Of a stretch of 64,000 bases of DNA, positions 45,695 to 57,802 are shown in pieces. Made by a program: the position numbers and the translations under genes. The DNA is from Dugong dugon. Lineage: Eukaryota > Chordata > Mammalia > Sirenia > Dugongidae. Below the pieces are notes generated by a model that was not told the origin of the DNA, ran no database searches, and saw only the letters and a program-made list of their open reading frames with translations. Position 1 is the stretch's first letter, and the number at the start of each line of letters is the position of its first letter. Location: the NCBI GenBank assembly GCA_030035585.1, contig CM057463.1:138788736-138852735 (forward strand). Direction: 5' to 3'.

Positions 45695-48600
45695 ATGACA
45701 GCAACAAACTCACATCTATCAATAATTACACTGAATGTAAATGGACTCAATGCACCCATAAAGAGACGGAGAGTGACAGAATGGAGAAGAAAACAGGATC
45801 CATCAATATGCTGTCTACAAGAGACACTCCTTAGAAACAAAGATGTGAATTTATTAAAGTCAAAGGTTGGAAAAAAATATATTAAGCTAACAACTACCAA
45901 AAAGGAGCAGGAGTGGCAATTCTAATCTCAGATAAAATAGACTTTAAAACAAAATCTACCACAAAAGACAAAGAAGGACACTATATAATGATTAAGGGGA
46001 TGATCCATCATGAAGCCATAACCATAATAAACATCTACGCACCCAATGACAAGGCTCCAAAATACATAAAACAGACTCTAACAACACTGAAAAGAGAAAT
46101 TGACAGTTCCACAATAATAGTAGGAGACTTCAACACACCACTCTCAGTAAACAACAGAACAATGAAGAAGAAACTCAGCAAAAATACAGAAGACCTAAAG
46201 GGCACAATCAGCCAACTTGACCTCATAGACATATATAGAACACTCCATCCAATAGCTTCAAAGTACACATTCTTTTCCAATGCACATGGAACGTTCTCCA
46301 GAATAGACCACATCTTAGGCCACAGAGCAATCCTCCACAAGATCCAAAACGTTGAGATAATTCCAAGTATCTTCTCTGACCACAGTGCCATCAAGGTAGA
46401 AATTAACAACAGAAAGAGCAAGGAAAAAAAATCAACTACATGGAAACTGAATAATACCCTGCTTACACATCAGTGGGTAATAGAAGAAATCAGAGATGGA
46501 ATCAAAAAATTCCTAGAATCAAATGAGAATGAAAATACATCATACCAAAACCTTCGGGACACAACAAAGGCAGTCCTCAGAGGACAATTTATAGCAACAG
46601 ATGCACATATCAAAAAAGAAGAAAGGGACAAAATCAAAACATTAACTACAGAACTCAAACAAATAAAAAGAGTACAGCAAAAAAAGCCCACAACCACTGG
46701 AAGAAAGGAAATAGTAAAGATCAGAGCAGAAATTAATGAAATAGAGAGCAGAAAAACAATAGAAGAATCAACAAAACCAAAAGTTGGTTCTTTGAAAGAA
46801 TCAACAAAATCGACAAACCACTGGCCAGACTGACAAAAGAAAAACAGGAGAGGACACAAATAACCCAAATAAGAAATGAAATGGGGGACATTACAACAGA
46901 CCCAACTGAAATAAAAAGGATTATAACAGAATATTATGAAAAACTATACTCCAACAAATTTGAAAACCTAGAGGAAATGGATAAATTTCTAGAAACACAC
47001 GGCCTACACAAACTACAACAAAGTGATGTTGAAAATCTGAACAGACCCATAACAAGAGAAGAGATTGAAAAGGTAATAAAAAAACTCCCAACCAAAAAAA
47101 GCCCTGGCTCAGATGGCTTCACTGGAGAATTCTACAAAACATTTACAGAAGAGCTTGTACCAGTACTACTCAAGCTATTTCAGAGCATATTAAAGGAAAC
47201 AACACTTCCAAATTCATTCTATGAAGCCAGCATAACGCTGATACCAAAACCAGGCAAAGATGTCACAAAAAAAGAAAATTACAGACCTATATCTCTCATA
47301 AATATAGATGCAAAAATTCTGAACAAAATTCTAGCCAACAGAATTCAGCATCATATCCAAAAATAATACACCATGACCAAGTAGGATTCATACCAGGTAT
47401 GCAAGGATGGTTCAACATTAGCAAATCAATCAACGTAATCCACCACAGAAATAAAAGGAAAGAAAAGAATCACATGATCATCTCAGTTGATGCAGAAAAG
47501 GCATTTGACAAAGTCCAACACCCATTCCTGATAAAAACTCTCAATCAAATAGGTATAGAAGGGAAATTTCTCAACATAATAAGGGGCATCTATGCAAAAC
47601 CAATGGCCAACATCATTCTTCATGGAGAGAGGCTGAAAACATTCCCCCTGAGAACAGGAACAAGACAAGGATGCCCTTTATCACCACTCCTATTTAACAT
47701 TGTGCTGGAAGTCCTAGCTAGAGCAATAAGGCAAGAAAAAAATAAAGGGCAACCAAATTGGTAATGAAGAAGTTAAACTGTCCCTGTTTGCAGATGATAT
47801 GAAACTATACATAGAAAACCCTAAAGACTCCACGAGAAATCTACTGGAACTAATAGAAAGATTCAGCAGAGTAGCAGGATACAAGATAAACATTCAAAAA
47901 TCAGTTGGATTCCTATACACCAGTAAGGAGAACGATGAAAAGGAAATCAGGAAAACAATACCATTTTCAATAGCCTCTGAAAAGATAAAATACTTAGGAA
48001 TAAATCTGACCAGGGATGTAAAAGACCTATACAAAGAAAACTACAAAACACTAGTGCATGAAACTCAAAGGGATCTACATAAATGGAAAAACATACCAAG
48101 CTCATGATGAGGCAGAGTCAACATTGTGAAAATGTCAATTCTACCCAAAGCAATTTACAAATACAATGCAATCCCTATCCAAATACCAACAACATTCTTC
48201 AAAGAGATAGAAAAACTAATCGTTACCTTTATATGGAAAGGGAAGAAACCCCAAATAAGTAAAGCACTACTGAAGAAGAAGAATAAAGTTGGAGCACTCA
48301 CAGTACCTGACTTCAGAACCTATTATACAGCTACAGTAGTCAAAACAGCTTGGTACTGGTACAACGACAGATACATTGACCAATGGAACAGAATTGAGAA
48401 CCCAGATGTAAATCCACCCACCTACGGTCACCTGATCTTCGACAAGTGCCCAAAGTCCATCAAATGGGGAAAAGACAGTCTTTTTAACAAATGGTGCTGG
48501 CAAAACTGGATATCCATCCGCAAAAAAATGAAACATGACCCATACCTCACACTGTATACAAAAACTACTTCAAAATGGATCAAAGACCTGAATATAAAGC

Positions 48601-49493
48601 CTAAAACTATAAGGTTCGTAGAAGAAAAAATAGGACCAATACTTCAGGCCTTAATACATGGCATTAACAAGATACAAACCATAACCATCAACGTGCAAAC
48701 CCCAACAGATAAGCTAGATAACTGGGATCTTCTAAAAATCAAACACCTATGCTCTTCAAAAGACTTCAGCAAAAGAGTAAAAAGAGAACCTACAGACTGG
48801 GAAAAAATTTTTGGACAGTACAAGTCAGACAAAGGTCTAATCTCCATAATCTACAAGAAAATCCAACACCTCTACAACAAAAAGACAAAGAATCCTATTA
48901 AAAAATGGGCAAAGGAAATGAACAGACACTTCACCAAAAAAGACATTTGGAAATGCTCGTGATCACTAGCCATTAGAGAAATGCAAATTAAAACCACAAT
49001 GAGATACCATCTCACCCTGGCATTACTGGCACGAATCAAAAACACTGGAAATAACAAATGTTGGAAGGGCTGTGGGGAGATGGGAACTCTTATGCACTGC
49101 TGGTGGGAATGCAAAATGATACAACCATTTTGGAAAATGATATGGCGCTCCCTCAGAAAGCTAGATATACACATACCATTCGATCCAGCAATCCCACTCC
49201 TAGGAATATATCCTAGAGAAATAAGAGTCGTCACTTGAATAGACATATGCACACCTATGTTCATGGCAGCATTGTTCACAATAGCAAAAAGATGGAAACA
49301 ACCTAGATGCCCATCAACAGATGAATGTGTAAACAAACTATGGTACATACACACAATGGAGTACTATGCAACGAGAAAGAGCAACAACGAATCTGTGAAG
49401 CATCTCATAATATGGATGAAACTGGAGGACATTATGCTGAGTGAAATAAGTCAGTCACAAAAGGACAAATATTGTATGAGACCTCTACTGTAA
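45695..49493 (+). pseudogene. L1 ORF2 (endonuclease/reverse transcriptase), multiply broken
   Basis: About 1,266 codons if read through, close to the usual ORF2 size. The endonuclease domain starts LNVNGLNAP and includes a CCLQET stretch, GDFNTPLS (near 46130) and SDHSAIKVEIN (near 46380). The RT domain shows [13 protein letters not shown] and FADD (47787-47798). The C-terminal cysteine-containing part is at 49050-49110 (CWKGC, HCWWEC). Frameshifts occur near 45915, 46850, 47380 and 47750. In-frame stops are at 48105, 48108, 48960 and 49236. It cannot encode a working protein. Its last part is copied in the inverted arm with the same stops. Confidence 0.93.
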
Positions 49494-50596
49494 AAACCCA
49501 TGAAACAGTTAACATACAAAATGTAACAATCTTTGTTGGTTACCAGGGATGGGAAGGGTGGGGGGGAAATACTAAATAGTCAATAGATAAGTGGTATCTT
49601 GGGTGATGGGTGAGACAGTACACAATACAGGGGAAACTAGCACAACCTGTACAAGGAAAGGTCATGGAAGCCCCATAGACACATCCAAATTCCCTGAGGG
49701 ACTGAATTGCTTGATGGAGGGCTGTGGGGACCATAGTCTAGGGGAACAACTAGCTCAATTGGCATGACACAGCTTATAAAGACAACGCTCTACATTCTAC
49801 CTTGGTGAGTAGTGTCTGGGGTCTTAAAAGCCTGTGAGCGGCCATCTAAGATACTCCACTGGTCTCATCCCTTGGGGATCAAGGGAGCATGAAGAGAACA
49901 GGAAAAGATTAGTCCAAAGGACTAATTGTCCACAGCTACCAATGCCTCCACCAGACTGAGTCCAGTGCAGCTAGATGGTGCCCGGCTACTGCCACTGACT
50001 GCTCTGACCAGGATCACAACAGAGGGTTCTGGACAGAGCTGGAGAAGGATGTAGAGTATAATTCTAACTCACAAAAAAAAGACCAGATTTACTGGCCTAA
50101 AGGAGACTGGAGAAACCTCGAGAGTATGGCCCCCAGACACCCTTTTAGCTCTATGGTGAAGCTACCTCCGAGGTTCACTGTTCAGCCTGGGAGTGAACAG
50201 CCCCGTAAAACCAAATGAGACTAACGAGGTACAGTAGTCCAGTGACAAGGGCCAGAAGGCAGAAGGGGACAAGGAAGCTGGTTATAGGGAACACAAGGTT
50301 GAGTAAGGATATTGTTGATGTGTTGTGAGATTGGTAACCATTGTCATAGGGCAACATCTGTAGTAACTGTTAAATGAGAAACTATTTTGTTCTGTAAGTC
50401 TTCATCTTAAGTGAGAATAACAGCACAAGTGGAAGAGCGTAGTCAATGTCACTGAACTGTGCATGTAGAAATTTTTGAAACGGTGTATCTTTGGCTATGT
50501 GTATTTTCACCAAAAAAAAAAAAAAGATTGAGAAGTTAGAGGGTTAATATGTTGGTGGGTTGTTAACCAATGTCATAAAACAACATGTGTACTACT
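47734..50596 (+). repeat. Left arm of long inverted repeat
   Basis: Reverse-complement match to 61140-64000 with constant coordinate sum 111734 (111736 beyond the A14/A12 run). The two substitutions found by reading are 50275 (A here, C in the other arm) and 50527 (A/G). All frames compared agree, stops included. Identity drops sharply after 50596. The arm continues to the left beyond what the window can test, because the right copy runs off the end. Confidence 0.95.
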
Positions 50597-50655
50597 GTTT
50601 AACGAAAAATTGTTTGTTCTGTAAACCTTCACCTGAAGTACAATTAAAAAAAAAA
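50412..50655 (+). other. Compound L1 3' tail: two extra tail units
   Basis: After the normal 3'UTR end (gtctTCATCTTAAGT at ~50400), a second unit (gtagtcaatgtcactgaact ... gtattttcacc and A14) matches the family at 17375-17712. Then a third unit (ttgttaaccaatgtcataaa ... cacctgaagtacaatt, A-run) matches L1 termini such as 37555-37650. The same order is present in the inverted arm inside an L1 target duplication, which fits 3' read-through transduction in an ancestor. Confidence 0.75.
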
Positions 50656-51683
50656 AATTTGCAAGCATAAGGGGCTATTTTTAGGTATCATTTCAATTTT
50701 AATTTCTGTGTTCTTGTAATACGCTATCTGCTATAACAAACAATTCCAAATCTGAGAGGACTTTATGCAATACAAATCTATTTCTTTATTTCTTGCTCAT
50801 TCAAAGTTCAAAGTGTCTAGGTCTAATTGGGTAACTCTTCTATATGACATAGAAAGCGAGCGCCTTTCATTTTATATAGTCAACGTTTTCAATACACAGA
50901 ACCTGATGAAAGGGAAATAAGAGTCTAGAAGATTGCACAGGATATTCTGTGGTCAGGCCTGAAAGTGCAAGCATTACTTCTGCCCACATTCTACAGGAAA
51001 GAGCTAAGTCTCTTAAACATAAGAGGGTTAACTGTATGCCCAGGATGGAGAAGTGAATCAGATAATGGCAATGACTAGTAATCCCTACCATAATTTTTAA
51101 TGTAATTTACATTATTACCAAAAAATGCATTTTGTATGATTCCAATTTTTTGAAAAATTTGAGACAGTCAATTTTTGTAAATGTTTTGTGTGTGCTTGAA
51201 AATATTGTATATTTTCCAATTATTGGATGTTGCTATTAGGTGCTGTTGAGTCGGTTCTGACTCAGAGTGAGAGAATTAAAAGTCTGACTAGTCAGGAAGA
51301 GATTAGCAGAAATGACCAGGCAGAATTGGGGGAAAAAGATAATATAGAAATAAAAAGTGTAAAATTAAAAGTAAAATTTGATCTAAGAGTTAAACAGCAG
51401 ATAGATACAATAGAGGTGAGAATTAATAAAGTGGAAGTTTTTTCCACACAAGAAGAAGTTACATAAAATAATGCAAATAGACCTAAAAAGATGGAGGAAA
51501 AAAAGAGTTAAAGACACAAGAAAAACAGAATGAGAAACTCCAAAATATATCTCAGTAGAGTTTCAGAAGAAGAACCTGGAAAATTCAATGAAAAGAAATT
51601 GATAAACCCATAATTAATATCAGGCAAAATATTCTTTTAAAGATAAAAACATTACTACTAATATAGAAAGGACTCTATGTAAG
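50656..51683. other. No gene; old repeats
   Basis: Starts tttgcaagcataaggggcta. 51225-51270 holds an antisense AfroSINE scrap (aggtgctgttgagtcggttc). 51270-51470 has a 79-codon lysine/glutamate-rich frame that may be decayed L1 ORF1. Nothing else is recognised. Confidence 0.4.
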
Positions 51684-51880
51684 AGGAGCCCTGGTGGTGC
51701 AATCGTTAAGTACTCAGCTGCTAACCAAAAGATCAGTGGTTCAAACCCATGAGCGAATCTGGTGATCTGCTCCCATAAAAACTACACCCTAGGAAACCCC
51801 GTGAGGCCGTTCTACTCTGTTACATTGGGTCACTGTGAGTCAGAATTGACTCAACGGCACCTAACAACAACAATGACTAT
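51684..51880 (+). mobile_element. AfroSINE
   Basis: From gaggagccctggtggtgcaa through gtggttcaaacccatgagcg to cacctaacaacaacaatgac. A composite of the short-form head and the 'ctaacaacaacaa' tail. Confidence 0.9.
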
Positions 51881-53040
51881 AAAGGTAATATGATGTAATC
51901 AAAGCATACACATTAGTAAATGTATATTGTTTAATATCATAGCCCCAAAATATTAATTAAAAGAGCTACAAAGAGAATCGACAAATCCTCCAACATTGTG
52001 GGAAATTTCTAACAACTTATCTCTTATTCATTAATGCATAAAGTAGATAAAAAGTCAATAGGATGCAAATAATTAGAGCAATAAAATTAACAAGATTGGT
52101 CTAATATTTACATATATATATGTAGGGAGAGAGAAAGAGAAGCCTGTACCCAGTAATGTTATCAGGAGACACTGGTCCCTGAAGAAAGACATCATGCTTG
52201 ATGAAGTAGAAGGTTTTTTTAGTTTTTTTTTTTTAACTTCTTTCAACATACAAACATGCTTATTTTATTTTCTCTGTATTTTCAATATATTTCCTATATT
52301 TATACATTTTCAGTATCCAAATTCTTATTGCTTATGATTTCTGTGACACTTGTTTATAGTGGCTTAGTTTCCCCTGGATTTTGTGATTTTTTTTTTTTAT
52401 AAGCTTTTATTTACATAGTATACCATCTGTTGGAATTTTCTAATGTTTGGGGTTGTAGACACCTTTTTTCAGGGAAGATTTGTGTTTCTTTCCACCAAGT
52501 GTGTGGGGCAATTAAAAATTTCACCTTGTAATTTTTCCTTTACATGTAGTTTAGTTTTATGCGAACAGTGTAAATTATGATCCTAAATCCACATTTGGAC
52601 CTTCCAGTAAAGTCTCTGCAAGACAGTTTTCCTTGCTGCTTGCCTCTCTGAGGATTTATTGTTTGTTTTTTGCTAGTTAACTCTTCCTGAGTGCTTAGGT
52701 CTTACTGGGAATGGGTTTTATGCTAGATGTTCACTATTAGTAAGCTCAATGGTGAGGATGCAAAGTTTGAGGCAACCTGGATCCTTGGATACCACAGGGA
52801 ATCCAGTTGCTTCAGTTCTTAGTTATCTCTCCAGATTCGTGCTCTTTCTTAGTTGCTGGCAGCCTCTTCCATTCATTTAAAAAGTGTTTCTATTATTTTA
52901 CCTAGCATTTTTCCAATGAATTAAGAGAATTATCAATGAATTTGTATTTTATTTTTTTCAAGAAGCATTTAAATACAGTTGAAAAGTGGTACACGTATTT
53001 GAGAGAGATAATCATTTATTCAACCAACGCTGGATGCATC
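51881..53040. other. No gene; RTE scrap and old LINE traces
   Basis: 51960-52080 resembles decayed L1 endonuclease-domain sequence. 52150-52215 is a sense RTE 3' fragment (cactggtccctgaagaaaga, catcatgcttgatgaagtag). The AT-rich remainder, with T runs near 52217 and 52390, is unassigned. Confidence 0.4.
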
Positions 53041-55213
53041 AATGAAGCTGTTGTTAGGTCTGTCAGGCTGGTTCTGACTCATAGCAACCCTACATACAAC
53101 AGAATGAAACACTGCCTGGTCCTATGCAATCCTCCCAATTGTTGCTATGTTTGAGTCCATTATTGTAGCCACTGCGTCAATCCATCTCCTTGAAGATCTT
53201 CCTCTTTTTCACTGACCCTCTACTTCACCAACCATGATGTCCGCTTGCTATCAGGAGGGACTGGTCACTCCTGATAACATGTTCAAAGTATGTAATGCGA
53301 AGTCTTGCCATCCTCCCTTGGAAGGAGCAGTGAAGAAATCAAATGACACAGTGTATTGGACAAATCTGCTTCAAGAGACATCTCTAAAGTGTTAAAAAGC
53401 AAAGATGTCACTTTGAGGACTATGATGCACCTGACCCAAGCCATGGTATTTTCAATCGTCTCATGTACATGCGGAAGCTGGGCAATGGATAAGAAGATTG
53501 TGGAAGGATTGATGCCTTTGTGAAGACGTTCAGGCGGCTAACAGACACATGAAGAAATGCTCACAATCATTAGCCGTTAGAGAAATGCAGATCAAAACTG
53601 CAATGAGATATCATCTCACCCCAACAAGGCTGCATTAAGTCAAAAAACACAAAATAATAAATGCTGGAGAGGTTGTGGAGAGACTGGAACACTTAAACAC
53701 TGTTGGTGGCAATGTAAAATGGTACAACCACTTTGGAAATCAATTTGGGGCTTCCTTAAAAAGCTAGAAATAGAAGTACCATACTATCCAGCAATCCCAC
53801 TCCTTGGAACATATCCTAGAGAAATAGGAGCCGTCACACAAATAGATATACGCACACCCATGTTCATTGTAGCACTGTTCACGATAGCAAAAAGATCGAA
53901 ATAACCTAGGTGCCCATAAACAGATGATGGATAAACAAATTATGGTATAGTCATGCAATGGAATACTATGCAACAATAAAGAACAACGATGACGCCATGA
54001 AACATCTTATAACATGGAGGGATCTGGAGAGCATTATGCTGAATGAATTTAGTCAGTCACAGAAGGACAAATACTGTATTAAGACCACTATTATAAGAAC
54101 TCAAGAAAAGGCTTAAACACAGAAGAAAACATTCTTTGATGGTTATGAGGGTGGGGAGGAAGGGTGAGAGTTATTCACTAACTAGACAGAAGACAAGAAT
54201 AATCTTAGGTGAAGGGAAGGACAGCACACACTGCAGGGAAAGTCAGCACAACTGGACTAAACCAAAGCTAAGAAGTTTCCTGAATACAATCAAACACTTT
54301 GAGGGACAGAGTAGCAGGGGTGCGGATCTGGGAACCATGCTTTCAGGTCAACTGTCATAACAAAGTTTATTAAGAAAACGTTCTGAACCCTACTTTGGTG
54401 AGTGGCATCTGGGGTCTTAAAAGCTTGCAAGCTTCCATCTAAGATGCAGCAATTGGTCCCAACCACCTGGAGTAAAGGAGAATGAAGAACACCAAAGACA
54501 CAAAGAAAGTATTAGCCCAAGAGACAGAAAGGGCCACATAAACCAGAGACTTCATCAGCCTGAGACCAGAAGAACTAGATGGTGCCCGGCTACCACCAAT
54601 GAGCACTCTGACAGGGAACACAACAGAGAGTCCCTGATGGAGCAGGAGAAAGGTGGGGTGCAGAACTCAAATTCTAGTAAAAAGACTAGACTTAATGGTC
54701 TCACTGAGACTGGAGGAACTCCAGAAGGCATAGCCCCTGGATTCTCTATCAGCCCAGAACTAAAACAATTTCCGAGACCAACTCTTCAGACAAAGATTGG
54801 ACTGGACTGTGGGACATAAAATGATACTCATGAAGAGTGTGCTTCTTAGCTCAAGTAGATACATGAGACTAACGGGCAGCTTCTGTCTGGAGGTGAGCTG
54901 AGAAGGCAGAGAGGGTTAAGAGCTGGTTGAACGGACATGGGAAATCAGGGGTGGAAAGGAGAAGTGTGCTGTCACAATATAGGGAGAGGAATTAGGGTCA
55001 CATGACAATGTATGTATAAGTTTTTGTATAAGAGACTAACTTGAAATGTAAACTTTCACTTAAACTACAATGATAAACAAATAAACCAAAAAAGAATTGA
55101 TGCCTTTGAATTACGATGTTGGTGAAGAATACTGAGTATACCACAAACTGCTAGAAGAACGAACAAATCTGTCTTGGGAAAAGTGCAGCCAGAATGTTGC
55201 TTAGAAGGAATGA
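53041..55213. mobile_element. RTE LINE with 5' inversion (twin-primed), hosting an L1
   Basis: 53041-53333 is the RTE 3' end in antisense. From about 53340 the same family continues in sense (caaatgacacagtgtattgg, aaagatgtcactttgaggac) to 53520 and, after the L1, 55109-55213. The sense part ends at ttgcttagaagg, just where the antisense part begins (rc ctccttccaagggaggatgg). On the minus strand this is a 3' part in forward orientation preceded by an inverted 5' part, the layout expected of twin priming. Confidence 0.82.
53521..55091 (+). mobile_element. L1, 5' truncated, inside RTE
   Basis: Contains the ORF2 C-terminus (the frame at 53719-53904 reads FLKKLEIEVPYYPAIPLLGT), then the 3'UTR and an A-rich end. 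Flanked by the 17-bp duplication aaggattgatgcctttg (53504-53520) / aagaattgatgcctttg (55092-55108), one mismatch. The frame is broken. The 3'UTR is closer to the 18045 copy than to the full-length L1 (shared agagtgtgcttcttag block). Confidence 0.92.
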
Positions 55214-55585
55214 ATGAAGCTGTGGATCCCTGGAAATAACTTCATCAGTTGTCAGAAGTAGATGACATACAAAATGAAATCACTCTTGTTACAAGGCCTG
55301 TGAAAAGCCAATGCTTGCTCTTCCACTGAGTGACCTTGTTAACTTCTCTGATGTCAAGCCACCCTTTTGGGGCTAGATTTTTCTCATCTTTGAGATGAAA
55401 TGATTTATCTAGTACATATCTTCCCAATCAGTATAGGTTGCAGATATCCTGGTAGATATTGATCTTTTTGACCCCAATGTGTTGCCTGGGGCAGCTGGAG
55501 GCCCTGCCATTCATCTTTAACCTCTAGCAGTCTCATCTGTTTACCAGTGCTCCACAAAAATATCGTTTTTCATGTGCATTATGTT
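55214..55585. other. No gene; unassigned
   Basis: No repeat or coding feature recognised. Confidence 0.4.
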
Positions 55586-55745
55586 GAAGCTCTGGTGGCA
55601 CAGTGGTTAAGAGCTCGGCTGCTAACCAAAAGGTTGGCAGTTGGAATCTACCAGGTGCTCCTTGGAAACCCTGTGAGGCAGTAGTTCTTCCTCTATGGGG
55701 TCGCTATGAGTCAGAATCAACCCAACAACACTGGGTTTTTGGCTT
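55586..55745 (+). mobile_element. AfroSINE, short form
   Basis: From gaagctctggtggcacagtg to caacactgggtttttggctt. The head is well preserved. Confidence 0.9.
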
Positions 55746-57604
55746 TATGTTGTGAAAAGGGTTAAGAAACATGTTTCAGAAGATTTTCTAACAGCACTTC
55801 TGTTCCTTAAGGTCTTGATTTGAAAGATTAATTATTAATGAAGGAATCTCTGGGCACTTTTCATTGAATGAGCTTACTGTGTTCAAGAGAGAAGGGGGAT
55901 GGATTTTACATAGAGTTCTGAAATCTTCAGAAGGAATTTAGTATCTTTGTGAATAAGAAAAATCTCAAGAATTTGGTTCTAAGAGACTTGATTAGAGCTA
56001 GTAATACCATTTGAGGAAAATAATTCTGATTATTTGAAGGAGCCAAGCCCTTCGATGGCTTCCTGGACACAAATCACACTTGCTGATATTCTAGTTTCAT
56101 AGTGCTTCTTCACCTCCTTGCTTCTTTTCCACAAGTACAATATTAGAGAGGCAATTTAGAGGTCAACTTAAGAGACCTCATGTCCTTTCCCTTCTTTCAT
56201 TTGTTTATATTTAATAATTGTATTCCTTTATTTTACTTTGTATTTTCAATCCCCTTGTTTCCCTGGAATTTTCAACAGTTTGAAAAAACAGAGTGGTTTT
56301 ACTTCCTAAGGCATACCCATAAACCCTGTCAAAAACAGTGATTTGTTTTGCGAATACCTGAAAGCATGAGCCCAACATGCTCTATTTCTGACTGTCTAGC
56401 TTGATTTTGAGTTATACCTTAAAAAGAGTGTTCAGCACTCAGCGGCACAGAGTTCAGTCTGACTCTGCAGTCGCATTGCTTACATTGGGATGTACTCTGC
56501 TTTCTAAAAAACAGATCCCTGTACTCCACCCCAAGCCTACTGAATCTGAGCCTCCATGAGTGGAGGTCAAGGAATCTGCAGTTTTACTTTTGGGGACCAC
56601 TACTCTGTAAACAAGAGAGAGTGCAAGGAATTTGGCTGGAAAATGGGGGAAAGGTTAAGGAAGACATCACACAAGAGTTATTATTTTTATTTATTCTTGA
56701 AGGATGAACTGTATATGTGCCTGATTGGGAAGACTAGAGTGGGATATTTTAGTCAGAAGGCATGGCATAAGTAGAGGTACAAGAGAAACTCCATGGTATA
56801 TTTTGGAGAGCTGTAAATGGTCTCATGTGACTAGATGATAAGATGCATGATGCAGGGTGGGGAGTGGTGGTATAAATAACAGAAAATGGCTCTGGAAAGT
56901 AGATTAGGACTAAATCTGTGCATGGTCTTGGATGATAAGGAGATGTTTTTTATTTCATAGGCAACAAACTCCGTCAAAGGATTCACAATATGACAATAAT
57001 GTGATAAGGTTTTCATCTCATTATACAACTGTGGCAGCAATGTTGAGAACAAACTTGAGGGAGAAGAAATTGGAGGCAATGAGATCAATTATAGAAGATT
57101 GTTAGAGCAGATGAATGTTTATAAGGCAGTAGCTGAGGAAATGGAGATAAGGGGGATAAATTTGGTTTATTCATTTACTCAACAGATATTTGTTGACTTT
57201 TGAATGTGATAGGCCCTGTGCTAGCTGCTAGAAAAAAAAAAAGAATATTCCAAACCAAATAAAAAATATGCAATGTGTGTTTGTGCATGTGTGTGTGTGT
57301 GCATGTACAATTGTGCAGGTGCAAGTGTATTGAGAAGATATACAGACATAGAAAAAGAATAGAAACAAATATTTTTTAAAAAACAGTGGTATCTTTCTGT
57401 GGAAGGAATATATATAATTAGACTTTTCTTTAGACATTTCTGAAATTTCTAAAGTATCTGCAATGTGGGTGTATTACATTGAAATTTTTTATTTTAATTC
57501 TACAATTTAAGAATATATATGGTTCTTGCCTCCCAGGACCCTTAGTGAGAAGATAACCATGTGAACAAACAACTATATAGCAGTAAGGTTATTGTTACAG
57601 TATA
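55746..57604. other. No gene; old repeats and a TG microsatellite
   Basis: 56600-57150 has LINE2-like antisense features (ggtcttggatgataaggaga). About 57170-57215 has an old interspersed motif (caacagatatttgttgactt). A short TG run lies at 57284-57300. No coding frame is supportable. Confidence 0.4.
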
Positions 57605-57802
57605 CCAAAAAGCCAGTTGCCATTGAGTCAGTTCTGACTCATGCTGATCCCATCTGTGTCAGAGTAGAGCTTTGTTCCACAAAAGTTTCAATGGCTCATT
57701 TTTTAGAAGTAGACATCCAGGCCTTTCTTCTGAGGTGCCTCTGGGTGGACTCGAACCTCCAACCTTTCAGTTAACATGTTGCCTCCCCAGGGACTCCATT
57801 GT
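57605..57802 (-). mobile_element. AfroSINE variant ('agaagtagacatccagg')
   Basis: Antisense copy: cagttgccattgagtcagtt, agaagtagacatccaggcct, gaggtgcctctgggtggact, ending at cctccccagggactcc. Same variant as 5195-5385 but without the T-run. Confidence 0.88.

Larger units (their letters stand above)
41691..50655 (+). mobile_element. Full-length, inactive L1 retrotransposon
   Basis: About 9 kb. It starts agggagttccggcaaaatgg at the target duplication. Parts: a 2.5-kb 5'UTR with three ~265-bp monomers and a solo LTR insertion, ORF1 (44226-45268), ORF2 (45695-49493), the 3'UTR to about 50411, then two further L1-like tail units to 50655. Both ORFs are disrupted, so it cannot move by itself. The 3' third is duplicated in inverted orientation at 61140-64000. 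The sequence after its end at 50656 does not match its 5' flank, because the true 3' flank is at 61046-59116. Confidence 0.93.
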
